Assembly (NCBI GenBank): GCA_900540295.1
Contig: UQFM01000005.1
Location: 1-54,189 of the forward strand
DNA length: 54,189 bases
Direction: 5' to 3'
Origin: an uncultured Oscillospiraceae bacterium
GTDB lineage: Bacteria > Bacillota > Clostridia > Oscillospirales > Acutalibacteraceae
Shown here: in pieces, positions 1 through 8,088 of the stretch
Layout: each line of letters opens with the position of its first letter
How positions within the stretch are numbered: the first letter of the stretch is position 1
Program-made: the position numbers and the translations under genes
The notes under the pieces: generated by a model
Database searches by the model: none
What the model saw: the letters and a program-made list of their open reading frames with translations, nothing else
Told to the model about the DNA's origin: nothing

Positions 1-37
1 CTTATCGTCGGCAGCGTCAGATGTGTATAAGAGACAG
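1..37. other. Illumina Nextera adapter (artefact)
   Basis: Positions 5-37 are the Nextera read-1 transposase adapter, ending in the 19-base Tn5 mosaic end AGATGTGTATAAGAGACAG at 19-37. This is library sequence, not genome; the genomic part begins at about 38. It creates a false N-terminal extension (MYKRQ...) on the first gene. Confidence 0.98.
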
Positions 38-73
38 ATTAATTTACAGATTATATTTTTAGGGGGACTTACC

Positions 74-445
74 ATGTTCTGTAAAAATTGTGGGCAGGAA
101 ATGAATGACAATATGCAGTTTTGCCCAAACTGCAATACACCCGTAGCATCTGAAAATGCTGCACCGGCACAACAGCCGTACAATGCACAGCCGCCCTATG
201 CCGCGCCGCAGCAACCGTATGGTCAGCCGCCTGTTTCGCAGGAGCCTGCCTCTTTGGGACTTCGGTTTGTTTGCTGGTTTATCCCGATTGTCGGCATTAT
301 CCTGTACTTCGTGAAAAAGGATGAAAAGCCTGTTTACGCGAAGCAGTGCGTAAAAGCTTCCATTATCAGTATAATTGTCAATACGGTTGTCGTTGTACTG
401 TTTCAAGGAATTGCTTTTGCATTGTTAGGCTCATCCTTGTATTAA
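74..445 (+). CDS. zinc-ribbon membrane protein
   Basis: A 123-residue protein of unknown function. It opens with a zinc ribbon (CKNC then CPNC, four cysteines in the first 22 residues), continues with a Pro/Gln/Tyr-rich linker of about 40 residues, and ends with two hydrophobic stretches (LRFVCWFIPIVGIILYFV and IISIIVNTVVVVLF) that look like membrane helices around a short KKDEKP loop. The ATG at 74 follows AGGGGG at 61-66. The frame stays open upstream only because it runs into adapter sequence. The next gene is a paralogue with the same layout, so this is a tandem duplication. The domain order is common in small clostridial membrane proteins, but no role can be assigned. Confidence 0.85.
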   Translation: MFCKNCGQEMNDNMQFCPNCNTPVASENAAPAQQPYNAQPPYAAPQQPYGQPPVSQEPASLGLRFVCWFIPIVGIILYFVKKDEKPVYAKQCVKASIISIIVNTVVVVLFQGIAFALLGSSLY

Positions 446-523
446 GTAGCATATAAAGAAAGGAACGGTACTGCGCGCGGAAGTCTGATTTTTTACCCGC
501 GTTTGTACTGAATGGCGATTGTT

Positions 524-907
524 ATGTTTTGCAGTCATTGCGGTGCGCCCGTCGCATCAGAGACAGAAGTATTTTGCCATAACTGCGGTGCGCCTTTACA
601 TGCGGAAGCTCCGATACCGCCGCAAGGCGCGGGGCAACAGATGCCGCCGTACGGTTACGTACCGCCTGTACCGTTTGTGCCGCCGGTCTCTTATGAGAAT
701 GCCGAGACGCTTTTAAAGGTGCTGTGTTTCTTTGTTCCGCTTGCGGGTATTATTCTGTATTGTCTGGATAAGGACAAAAAGCCCGTTGCCGCAAAGCAGT
801 GCTTAAACATGTCGATTATTTCAATTGTAGTCTGCGTTGTTGTTCCGATTGTCATTTGGATTTTGATTGCCATTGCGGCTGTATTCAGCACAGCAATGCT
901 GTATTGA
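524..907 (+). CDS. zinc-ribbon membrane protein (paralogue)
   Basis: A 127-residue paralogue of the preceding gene: an N-terminal zinc ribbon (CSHC ... CHNC), a proline-rich linker, then two hydrophobic segments. The two share GIILY, a K-KPV-AKQC motif and SIISIVV at the same relative positions. I chose ATG 524 because it aligns with the MFC start of the paralogue; ATG 512 in the same frame adds four residues (MAIV), and neither has a good ribosome binding site. A terminator follows at 973. Function unknown. Confidence 0.8.
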   Translation: MFCSHCGAPVASETEVFCHNCGAPLHAEAPIPPQGAGQQMPPYGYVPPVPFVPPVSYENAETLLKVLCFFVPLAGIILYCLDKDKKPVAAKQCLNMSIISIVVCVVVPIVIWILIAIAAVFSTAMLY

Positions 908-972
908 ATCTAAACCCAAACGGACGGTTCAAAAAGGCATATGCCTAAAAAAGCAAATATTTTATGCAGAGT

Positions 973-1006
973 ACGGTGCATCTCCGTGAGGGGGTGCGCC
1001 GTTTTT
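973..1006 (+). terminator. intrinsic terminator
   Basis: A 13-pair stem (two arms around ACGGTGCA and TGCGCCGT, including G-T pairs) with a GTGA loop is followed by TTTTT. It closes the zinc-ribbon gene pair. The rest of the 908-1387 gap holds no credible gene; it carries the arginine control region described next. Confidence 0.8.
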
Positions 1007-1188
1007 CTTCTGTAAAATGATTTACGGATTATGGCGGATGACAAAAGACGCAGACTTTACTTGCTCGATTTTTCACATGGAAACGGGGCAGATGGGGCGA
1101 TTTGCAGACAGACACGGTGCGGATGTGACTGCGATTTGCGGCACTGTCTGTACTCTGTCGGATTCTGAAAATTCCGTGCAGATACTGA

Positions 1189-1304
1189 TTTTGCATAAAT
1201 ATACGGCGAAATGTTTAAAATATGCATAAAATACATGTAAAACTGCATATTTCTCTTGTTAAAGCGAACAAATATGCAAAGAACTGCGAATAATTATGCA
1301 AATA
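1189..1304 (+). promoter_or_regulatory. candidate ARG boxes upstream of argG
   Basis: Three AT-rich half-palindromic sites resemble the ArgR/AhrC operator (consensus about TGAATAWWWWATTCA): TTTTGCATAAATATACGG near 1189-1206, TATGCATAAAATACATGT at 1221-1238, and TGCGAATAATTATGCAAA at 1285-1302. The last lies directly upstream of the -35 box. Position and sequence fit arginine repression of the whole argGHCJBDF cluster. This is seen by eye only; no matrix was scored. Confidence 0.55.
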
Positions 1305-1308
1305 ACAC

Positions 1309-1336
1309 TTGATTTTCTCTAAAAACAGTGTATAAT
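1309..1336 (+). promoter_or_regulatory. sigma-A promoter of argG
   Basis: TTGATT at 1309-1314 and TATAAT at 1331-1336 with a 16-base spacer. The predicted transcript start, near 1343, leaves a leader of about 45 bases before the argG ATG at 1388 and rules out the upstream in-frame extension. Confidence 0.75.
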
Positions 1337-1387
1337 TTCATCGTAACAAAAAACAGGTTAGAAACAATTTTAGACGGAGGCGTTTTT

Positions 1388-2620
1388 ATGGATAAAAAAG
1401 ATATTAAAAAGGTTGTTTTGGCATACTCTGGGGGACTTGATACATCCATCATCATCCCGTGGCTCAAAGAGAATTACAACAACTGCGAGGTCATTGCGGT
1501 TTCGGGTGACGTCGGTCAGGGTACGGAGCTGGACGGCCTTGAGGAAAAGGCAATCGCAACAGGCGCTTCCAAGCTGTATGTTTTGGACCTCAAAAAGGAA
1601 TATGTGGAAGATTACATCTTCCCCTGCTTAAAAGCGGGTGCGGATTATGAAAGCTATTTGCTCGGCACTTCGCACGCACGTCCCTGCATTGCAAAAGGGC
1701 TTGCGGAAATCGCGAAAAAAGAGGGCGCGGACGCCATCTGCCACGGCTGCACAGGCAAGGGCAACGACCAGGTCCGTTTTGAGCTGACCCTCAAAGCATT
1801 CGCGCCCGAAATGGCAATCATTGCGCCGTGGCGTGAGTGGGATATTAAATCCCGTGAGGAAGAAATCGAATATGCGGAGGCGCACAACATTCCGCTGAAA
1901 ATTAACCGCGAAACCAACTACTCCAAGGATAAAAACGTGTGGCATCTTTCACACGAGGGTCTCGATTTGGAAGACCCCGCAAACGAGCCGATGTACGCAA
2001 AAGAGGGCTTCCTCGAGATGGGTGTTGCACCCGAACAGGCGCCCGATGTACCGACCTACATCACCCTGCATTTTGAACAAGGTGTGCCGACTGCGATTGA
2101 CGGCACGGAAATGGACGGCCTTGCCATCGTTGAAAAGCTCAACGAATTGGGCGGCAAAAACGGCATTGGCCTACTCGATATTGTCGAAAACCGTTTGGTC
2201 GGTATGAAATCCCGCGGCGTATACGAAACACCCGGCGGCGCGATTCTTTACAAGGCACATGAGCTTTTGGAAATGCTCACCCTTGACCGCGAAACCTCGC
2301 ACTACAAAAAGCTGGTCGCACAGAAATTCGGCGAGCTTGTGTACTTCGGACAGTGGTTCACACCGTTGCGTGAGGCGCTCTCCGCTTTCGTAGACAAAAC
2401 ACAGGAAACCGTCACAGGTGATGTAAAGCTGAAGCTTTATAAGGGTAACATCATCAACGCGGGCGTAACTTCACCCTATACCTTATATGATGAAAACGTG
2501 GCTTCCTTCGGTGAGGACGGCGGTGCTTACAACCAGGCGGATTCCGCAGGCTTCATCAACCTGTTCGGTCTGCCGATTCAAGTGAAAGCGCTTCTGGATG
2601 CGCAGAGAGATAATAAATAA
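1388..2620 (+). CDS. argG: argininosuccinate synthase
   Basis: Cytosolic enzyme that joins citrulline and aspartate using ATP to form argininosuccinate, the seventh step of arginine synthesis. The 410 residues match the family's usual length of about 400. The PP-loop ATP motif SGGLDTS is at residues 14-20, and the HGCTGKGNDQVRFE block typical of ArgG is present. The ATG at 1388 has GGAGG seven bases upstream. The open frame starts 60 bases earlier, but that part overlaps the -10 box. It is the first gene of a long co-directional cluster with argH, argC, argJ, argB, argD and argF, and ARG-box-like sites precede it. Confidence 0.97.
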   Translation: MDKKDIKKVVLAYSGGLDTSIIIPWLKENYNNCEVIAVSGDVGQGTELDGLEEKAIATGASKLYVLDLKKEYVEDYIFPCLKAGADYESYLLGTSHARPCIAKGLAEIAKKEGADAICHGCTGKGNDQVRFELTLKAFAPEMAIIAPWREWDIKSREEEIEYAEAHNIPLKINRETNYSKDKNVWHLSHEGLDLEDPANEPMYAKEGFLEMGVAPEQAPDVPTYITLHFEQGVPTAIDGTEMDGLAIVEKLNELGGKNGIGLLDIVENRLVGMKSRGVYETPGGAILYKAHELLEMLTLDRETSHYKKLVAQKFGELVYFGQWFTPLREALSAFVDKTQETVTGDVKLKLYKGNIINAGVTSPYTLYDENVASFGEDGGAYNQADSAGFINLFGLPIQVKALLDAQRDNK

Positions 2621-2633
2621 GCAGAGTCTGAAA

Positions 2634-2690
2634 TGTAGGGGCGGCTGCCTTCAGCCGCCCGCGGGTCGATGAAGGCATCGACCCCTACAA
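2634..2690. repeat. REP-like double palindrome (R family)
   Basis: Two adjacent hairpins between conserved ends: GTAGGGGCGGCTG...CAGCCGCCCG, then CGGGTCGATG...CATCGACCCCTAC. This is a head-to-head pair of the R repeat found throughout the window; the same double arrangement recurs at 40101-40156. A separate 8-bp hairpin (AAAGGGCA/TGCCCTTT, 2709-2728) follows before argH. Confidence 0.85.
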
Positions 2691-2774
2691 AGAGAACCGT
2701 TCCGCGGCAAAGGGCAATTCTGCCCTTTGTCGTATTCTACTAATTACAGAGAAAAGAATTACAGGTGAAAACAT

Positions 2775-4145
2775 ATGCAGCTTTGGCAGGGACGCTTTCA
2801 AAAGGCACTTGACCCGAAAACGAACGATTTTAATTCATCCATAAAGTTTGACAGCCGTATGTTCAAAGAGGATATCGAGGGCAGTCTTGCGCACGCGGCA
2901 ATGCTCGCGGCGCAGGGGATTATTTCCGCCGAAGATTTGCAGGCGATTACCGAGGGTTTAACGGCGATAAAATCCGAAATCGAAAGCGGCGCATTGGAAA
3001 TAGACCCGAACGCAGAAGATATTCACACCTTTGTCGAAGGGGAACTGACCGCGCGTATCGGCGCGGCTGGCAAACGCCTGCATACGGCAAGAAGCCGAAA
3101 CGACCAGGTGGCGCTCGACATTCGCCTGTATCTTCGCAAGGCGTGCGATGCGCTGTACGGGCAGCTGACAGATTTGATTGCGGTGCTTTGCAACAAAGCA
3201 GAGCAGTACAGCAGTGCGGTGATGCCGGGCTATACGCATCTCCAGCGCGCCCAGCCGATTACGTTCGGGCATCATTTGCTCGCCTACGCCGAAATGCTGC
3301 TTCGCGACAAAGAACGTCTTTCAGACGCGAAAAAACGTATGAATTACTCGCCCCTCGGCGCGTGCGCATTGGCGGGTACGACCTATAACACCGACCGCGA
3401 AATGACCGCAAAAGCCTTGGGCTTTGACGGCGCGATGCAAAATTCCCTGGATGCGGTATCTGACCGCGACTTCTGCATGGAACTTACAAGCGTGCTGTCG
3501 ATTTTGATGGTGCATCTGTCGCGTTTCTCTGAAGAAATCGTCCTTTGGTGTTCTTGGGAATTCAAGTTTATTGAATTGGACGATGCATTTTCCACAGGCT
3601 CATCCATTATGCCGCAGAAAAAGAATCCCGATATTACCGAGCTGATTCGCGGCAAATCGGGGCGCGTTTTCGGCGATTTAATGACGCTTCTGACCGCGAT
3701 GAAAGGTCTGCCGCTTGCGTATAATAAAGATATGCAGGAGGACAAGGAAGCGATTTTCGACGCATTCGACACGGTGGAAATGTGCTTAACGGCATTTATC
3801 CCGATGCTCGATACCATGACCGCCCTGCCCGAAAATATGCGAAAAGCGGCGGCGGGCGGTTTCATCAACGCCACCGACTGTGCGGATTATTTGGTTTCTA
3901 AGGGTCTGCCGTTCCGTGACGCGTACAAGGCAACAGGGGAAATCGTTGCGCTGTGCATCCGAAAAGGCTTGACGCTCGAAACCCTGCCGCTGGAAGAATA
4001 TAAAGGAATCTGCGATTTGTTTGACGACGGCGTGTATGAAGCCATCGACCTCGACAAATGCGTCAACGACCGTACCTCTCTCGGCGGTCCCGCGCCGAAA
4101 AACGTATTGGCGCAGGTCGCAAGAGTGCGAGGGTTGAATCGGTAA
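2775..4145 (+). CDS. argH: argininosuccinate lyase
   Basis: Splits argininosuccinate into arginine and fumarate, the last step of arginine synthesis. The 456 residues are full length for the fumarase/aspartase superfamily. The signature GSSIMPQKKNPD, which carries the catalytic serine loop, is at residues 275-286, and HTARSRNDQV and TTHLQ-like (YTHLQRAQP) blocks are visible. AGGTG lies about 10 bases before the ATG. It follows argG by 154 bases; the gap holds a REP-like double palindrome. Confidence 0.97.
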   Translation: MQLWQGRFQKALDPKTNDFNSSIKFDSRMFKEDIEGSLAHAAMLAAQGIISAEDLQAITEGLTAIKSEIESGALEIDPNAEDIHTFVEGELTARIGAAGKRLHTARSRNDQVALDIRLYLRKACDALYGQLTDLIAVLCNKAEQYSSAVMPGYTHLQRAQPITFGHHLLAYAEMLLRDKERLSDAKKRMNYSPLGACALAGTTYNTDREMTAKALGFDGAMQNSLDAVSDRDFCMELTSVLSILMVHLSRFSEEIVLWCSWEFKFIELDDAFSTGSSIMPQKKNPDITELIRGKSGRVFGDLMTLLTAMKGLPLAYNKDMQEDKEAIFDAFDTVEMCLTAFIPMLDTMTALPENMRKAAAGGFINATDCADYLVSKGLPFRDAYKATGEIVALCIRKGLTLETLPLEEYKGICDLFDDGVYEAIDLDKCVNDRTSLGGPAPKNVLAQVARVRGLNR

Positions 4146-4155
4146 CTCCTTTACC

Positions 4156-4184
4156 CGTAGGGGCGGATGCCCTCATCCGCCCGC
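4156..4184. repeat. REP-like palindrome (R family)
   Basis: A single R unit: GTAGGG end, nine-pair stem GGGCGGATG/CATCCGCCC, CCCG end. It sits between argH and the transglutaminase-like gene. Confidence 0.85.
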
Positions 4185-4215
4185 AAAAATTAAGCCGTAA
4201 CGGAAGGGGAAAGCA

Positions 4216-5001
4216 ATGCGTCTATCGCAGAGAATCTTAATTAAAAAACTGCAAAAGTGGGAAAACTATCTTGCCTTTGTGGAGAATATGGATACAAGTG
4301 CTTTTGCCGAGCTTTCCGAGGGCAGTGATGCAGAACTTTCGGAAACGACGAAAGAGAATCTGTTTGCACACATCCCGATATATGACGAATTGCTGAAAAA
4401 ATATAATCTGCACGTCATTGCGGGCAACGGTGATACCTTTTGTAAAGTACGCAATGTTATGCAGTGGCTGACAGATAAAACCTTTTACAGCGGCGCATCC
4501 GCAAAATGGAATGCAGACAACAGCTTGGATATTTTAGAATATGCTTATGAAAAGCCGTTCTCTAACGCGATTTGCTGTCGGGAAAAAGCGATTGTGCTGA
4601 CGGATTGTCTGTTGGCACTCGGCATATATGCATATCCGATTTGTATGTTGGCGGCAAAAAACGGCGGATGCCATTTTACAACGCATGTGTATCTTCCCGA
4701 ACGGCGAAAATGGGTTTTATTCGACCCGTCATTTAACTGTTGGTTTACAAAGGACGGCGAACCGCTGAGCATTTGGGATTTGAAATCGGCATATTTGAAC
4801 GGAGAAAATCCGATTTTGGAAAATTATTCTTTTAATCATACCGATAAGTGCCGAACGGTTTACATAGAGGGATTTATTAAGCAGAATTTAACCGGTTTGT
4901 CCACATGGCACGACAATTCCATGGATAAACGCGGATATAAGAAAAATGATTGGGCAAGTAAAAAGGATTTTAAAACAAAATTGCCCAATGCAGAAATATG
5001 A
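4216..5001 (+). CDS. transglutaminase-like superfamily protein
   Basis: A 261-residue protein with a papain-like transglutaminase core. A likely catalytic triad can be read as Cys121 (ICCREKAIVLTDCLLALG), His157 (THVYLPERRKWVLFD) and Asp170 (FDPSFN). In bacteria this fold occurs in proteases, peptide N-glycanase-like enzymes and deamidases, and the substrate cannot be predicted here. No signal peptide is seen, so it is probably cytosolic. GGAAGGGG precedes the ATG by about seven bases. It lies between argH and argC, 70 and 21 bases away, so it is probably co-transcribed with arginine genes, but it is not a known arginine enzyme. Confidence 0.75.
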   Translation: MRLSQRILIKKLQKWENYLAFVENMDTSAFAELSEGSDAELSETTKENLFAHIPIYDELLKKYNLHVIAGNGDTFCKVRNVMQWLTDKTFYSGASAKWNADNSLDILEYAYEKPFSNAICCREKAIVLTDCLLALGIYAYPICMLAAKNGGCHFTTHVYLPERRKWVLFDPSFNCWFTKDGEPLSIWDLKSAYLNGENPILENYSFNHTDKCRTVYIEGFIKQNLTGLSTWHDNSMDKRGYKKNDWASKKDFKTKLPNAEI

Positions 5002-5022
5002 ACAGCAAAGTGAGAAATTGGA

Positions 5023-5955
5023 ATGACCAAAGTATTTATTGACGGCTCGCAAGGCACGACAGGCTTGAAAATTTTTGACCGTCTGAAAACAAGAAGCGAT
5101 ATTACACTGATTACCTTGCCCGAAGAAAAGCGCAAGGATTTGTCCGCGCGCAAAGCGGCGCTCAATTCTGCGGATATCGCGTTTCTGTGCTTGCCCGATG
5201 CGGCGGCAATTGAGGCGGCAGGTTTAATTGAAAATGACAAAACCGTGGTATTAGATACATCTACCGCGCACCGCACGGATGCGGGGTGGGTATACGGCTT
5301 CCCCGAGCTTTCAAAAGAGGCGGAAACCGCTTTAAAGCAGTCCAACCGCATCGCCGTGCCAGGGTGCTATGCCAGCGGATTTATCGCGCTTGTAAAGCCC
5401 TTGATTGACGCAGGGTTTTTGCCCGCTGATTACGGCTTTATGTGCCATGCGATGTCGGGTTACAGCGGCGCGGGCAAAAAGGGCATTGCGCAGTACGAAA
5501 CGGCAGAACGTGAAGAATCTTTGGACGCACCCCGTCTGTATGCCCTTACCCAAGAACACAAGCATTTAAAAGAGATGCAAAAAATTTCAGGGCTTACACG
5601 TACGCCCGTGTTTTGCCCGTATATCTGCGATTATTTCTGCGGTATGACTGTCACCGTACCCGTGTTCGCAAGCGATTTGCAAAACGGCAAAACGGCAGAG
5701 GATATCCGCGCGCTGTACTCGGAAATTTACAATACAAAAATTGTACACTATAAAGAAAATATTGACGAATCGGGCTTCATTTGTGCCAACGGTAAATCCG
5801 AAAAAGATTCTATGGAAATCACTGTAAACGGCAATGCCGAACGAATCCTTTTAACCGCCCGTTATGACAATCTCGGCAAAGGCGCCAGCGGCGCGGCGCT
5901 TGAATGTATGAACCTCAAAATGGGTCTGCCCGCAGAATACGGATTGAATTTGTAA
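5023..5955 (+). CDS. argC: N-acetyl-gamma-glutamyl-phosphate reductase
   Basis: NADPH-dependent reduction of N-acetylglutamyl phosphate to the semialdehyde, third step of arginine synthesis. At 310 residues it belongs to the short (type 2) ArgC group. The N-terminal dinucleotide motif is GSQGTTGLKI, and the catalytic cysteine is Cys115 in PGCYASG. The active-site HAMSGYSGAGKK block is also present. The ribosome binding site is weak (TTGGA), which suggests translation coupled to the gene 21 bases upstream. Confidence 0.95.
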   Translation: MTKVFIDGSQGTTGLKIFDRLKTRSDITLITLPEEKRKDLSARKAALNSADIAFLCLPDAAAIEAAGLIENDKTVVLDTSTAHRTDAGWVYGFPELSKEAETALKQSNRIAVPGCYASGFIALVKPLIDAGFLPADYGFMCHAMSGYSGAGKKGIAQYETAEREESLDAPRLYALTQEHKHLKEMQKISGLTRTPVFCPYICDYFCGMTVTVPVFASDLQNGKTAEDIRALYSEIYNTKIVHYKENIDESGFICANGKSEKDSMEITVNGNAERILLTARYDNLGKGASGAALECMNLKMGLPAEYGLNL

Positions 5956-6002
5956 TCCGATATAGTATATCTTTCAGCCAATTTCGTCAAAACTGCAAAC
6001 GT

Positions 6003-6029
6003 GTAGGGGTCGGCGTCCTCGACGACCCG
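6003..6029. repeat. REP-like palindrome upstream of the RAYT gene
   Basis: A 27-base R unit with stem TCG..CGA flanked by GTAGGGG and ACCCG. It is identical base for base to 38437-38463. With one loop mismatch it is the reverse complement of the copy inside the transposase gene (6342-6368). Confidence 0.9.
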
Positions 6030-6054
6030 AATCGCAAGCATAGATGGAACGAAT

Positions 6055-6534
6055 ATGCCTAAAAAGAACAATTTGCCCACAAGAAGGTCAATGCGCTTAA
6101 AGGACTATGACTACTCTAACGACGGCGCATATTTTTTAACCCTTTGTACACAGAACCGAAAAAACTATTTTGGAAAAATTGAGCGGATGGATTTGTTTTC
6201 AGAGCCGTATATTCAATTTTCCGAATACGGTAAAATTGTAGAGGAACAGATTGCCGAGATAAACCGAACCTATACACATATTGAAATTGCAAATTATACG
6301 GTTATGCCGAATCATCTGCATATGATTGTTTTTGTGGAAAACGGGTCGTCGGGGACGCCGACCCCTACAAATGCGGCAATACCTGCTTTGGTCAGCACAT
6401 TGAAGCGATTGACAAATCAAAAAGCGAATATGCCGCTTTGGCAGCGCGGATATTATGACCGCATTTTGCGTAATGAGCAAGAATATTTAAAAGCGTGGCA
6501 ATACATATATGAAAATCCCTTTGGTAAGGAGTAA
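6055..6534 (+). CDS. REP-associated tyrosine transposase (RAYT)
   Basis: A 159-residue Y1-type transposase-like protein of the IS200/RAYT family. The N-terminal block RRSMRLKDYDYSNDGAYFLT is typical of RAYTs. The HUH metal-binding motif is HLH at residues 87-89 (MPNHLHMIV), followed by LWQRGYYDRILRNEQEYL with Tyr144 the likeliest nucleophile. RAYTs are single-copy chromosomal enzymes thought to mobilise REP palindromes without moving as insertion sequences. Here an R palindrome lies 26 bases upstream, and an inverted copy of it forms codons 96-105. The gene ends 10 bases before argJ, so it is embedded in the arginine operon and probably transcribed with it. The ribosome binding site is weak. 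Confidence 0.9.
   Translation: MPKKNNLPTRRSMRLKDYDYSNDGAYFLTLCTQNRKNYFGKIERMDLFSEPYIQFSEYGKIVEEQIAEINRTYTHIEIANYTVMPNHLHMIVFVENGSSGTPTPTNAAIPALVSTLKRLTNQKANMPLWQRGYYDRILRNEQEYLKAWQYIYENPFGKE
6342..6368. repeat. REP-like palindrome inside the RAYT coding region
   Basis: Reverse complement of 6003-6029 with one mismatch in the loop. It is translated in frame as NGSSGTPTPT, residues 96-105, in the variable loop between the HUH motif and the WQR block. It is the only R copy in the window found inside a gene. Confidence 0.9.
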
Positions 6535-6544
6535 GGAGAAACAA

Positions 6545-7774
6545 ATGGACTTCCAAATCAAACTTGATGAAAACGGCGGTGTGACCTCGCCCAAGGGCTT
6601 CAAAGCCAACGGCATTCACTGCGGGATTCGGAAAAATAAAGAGAAAAAAGATTTAATGCTGCTTGTGTCCGAAACCGAATGCGACGCGGCGGCGGTATAT
6701 ACCAAAAACTTGGTCTGCGGCGCGCCGATCACGGTGACGCGCCAAAATCTTGCAAACGGCAAGGCGCGTGCGGTCATCTGCAACAGCGGCATTGCCAATA
6801 CCTGCAATGCGGACGGCGTAGAAAAAGCACAGGCAATGTGCGATTTGGCGGCGCAGTATCTGCATATTGACGCTTGCGATGTGATTGTCGGTTCGACAGG
6901 CGTCATCGGTCAGCCAATTGACTTGACGCCGATTCAAAACGGGATGCAGGCACTGACAGACGGACTTTCCGAAAACGGTTCGGATGCGGCGGCACAGGCG
7001 ATTATGACTACCGATACCGTGCAAAAAAGCGTTTCCGTTTCTTTCGAGTTAGATGGCAAAACGTGCCAAATCGGCGCGATTGCAAAGGGGAGCGGGATGA
7101 TTCACCCCAATATGGCGACGATGCTGTCCTTTATTACGACCGACGCGAATATTTCTGCCGAAATGCTTAAAAAAGCACTTGTATGGGGCGTTGCGAAAAG
7201 CTATAATATGCTGTCGGTGGACGGCGATACCTCAACCAACGACACCGTTGCGATTATGGCAAACGGACTTTGCGGCAACGCAAGAATCGAATCAGAAAAT
7301 GAAAATTACGAAATCTTCTGCCAAGCGCTGTTTGCGGTTTGCAATTCGATTGTCCGCAGACTCGCGAAAGACGGCGAGGGCGCAACCAAGCTTGTAATTT
7401 GTGAGGTGCGCGGCGCAAAAACCGAAGACATTGCAAGAACCTGTGCAAAATCCGTCATTTGTTCTCCGCTTGTGAAAACGGCGATGTTCGGTTCGGATGC
7501 GAATTGGGGTAGAATCCTTTGTGCTTTGGGCTACGCGGGCGCAGACATTGACGTGTCGAAAATTGATGTTTCGTTTGTTTCGGCCAAGGGTGAAATCGCC
7601 GTGTGCCAAAACGGTGCGGGCATCGAATTTTCGGAGGAAAAAGCGAAAGAGATTTTGCTGGAGGATGAAATTACCGTCCTCGTCGATTTAAAAGACGGCG
7701 AAGCCGTCGCAACTGCCTACGGGTGCGATTTGACCTATGAATATGTCAAAATCAACGGCGATTACCGCACCTGA
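6545..7774 (+). CDS. argJ: glutamate N-acetyltransferase (ornithine acetyltransferase)
   Basis: Transfers acetyl from N-acetylornithine to glutamate, which recycles acetyl groups in the cyclic arginine pathway. Some members also use acetyl-CoA; which type this is cannot be told. The 409-residue precursor carries the self-cleavage site KGSGMIHPNMATML. Thr192 would become the N-terminal nucleophile of the beta chain. The ATG at 6545 follows AAGGAG (6533-6538), whereas the longer reading frame from 6509 lies inside the RAYT gene. No argA-like gene is in the window, as expected with ArgJ. Confidence 0.96.
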   Translation: MDFQIKLDENGGVTSPKGFKANGIHCGIRKNKEKKDLMLLVSETECDAAAVYTKNLVCGAPITVTRQNLANGKARAVICNSGIANTCNADGVEKAQAMCDLAAQYLHIDACDVIVGSTGVIGQPIDLTPIQNGMQALTDGLSENGSDAAAQAIMTTDTVQKSVSVSFELDGKTCQIGAIAKGSGMIHPNMATMLSFITTDANISAEMLKKALVWGVAKSYNMLSVDGDTSTNDTVAIMANGLCGNARIESENENYEIFCQALFAVCNSIVRRLAKDGEGATKLVICEVRGAKTEDIARTCAKSVICSPLVKTAMFGSDANWGRILCALGYAGADIDVSKIDVSFVSAKGEIAVCQNGAGIEFSEEKAKEILLEDEITVLVDLKDGEAVATAYGCDLTYEYVKINGDYRT

Positions 7775-7779
7775 TTGCC

Positions 7780-7984
7780 GATTGCACGCCCTGTGCGGCT
7801 TTTAGCTTGCCGCTCGCGTATCTCGATATGCGTCGGGCAACCCAAAAACCGCACAGCACGCACACTCGGCAATCAGGTATCTAAAAAGATTGCACGCCCT
7901 GTGCGATTTTTAACTTGCCGCTCGCGTATCTCGATACGCGTCGGGCAACCCAAAAACCGCACAGCACGCACACTCAGCAATCAG
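7780..7984. repeat. tandem pair of 97-bp palindromic units
   Basis: Two near-identical 97-base units, 7780-7876 and 7888-7984, with a period of 108 bases. Each unit is itself a long imperfect palindrome. Outer arms GATTGC... and ...GCAATC enclose CTGTGCGG/CCGCACAG, and an inner TTGCC...GGCAA hairpin is centred on TATCTCGATA. I see no third copy in the window. They fill most of the 314-base argJ-argB gap, which has no gene. Confidence 0.9.
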
Positions 7985-7994
7985 ATAGTCTAAA

Positions 7995-8021
7995 CGTAGG
8001 GCGGGGGCTTGCCCCCGCCGC
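7995..8021. repeat. REP-like palindrome (R family)
   Basis: GTAGG end plus GCGGGGGC/GCCCCCGC stem; a shortened R unit just upstream of argB. Confidence 0.75.
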
Positions 8022-8088
8022 AGAATCATATAAAAACGGCGGAAAAAAGTCGCCGTCCTCGCATATTCGCAAAAATTCGGAGGCAATT

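Noticed and set aside
23..73. N-terminal extension MYKRQ... of the first gene
   Set aside because: It is translated Nextera adapter; the real start is the ATG at 74 with its own ribosome binding site.
1017..1229. 70-codon frame upstream of argG
   Set aside because: No ribosome binding site, no domain, and it overlaps the first ARG-box-like site.
7915..8088. Long N-terminal extension of ArgB
   Set aside because: It reads through the tandem palindromes and an R unit; ATG 8089 has a good ribosome binding site.
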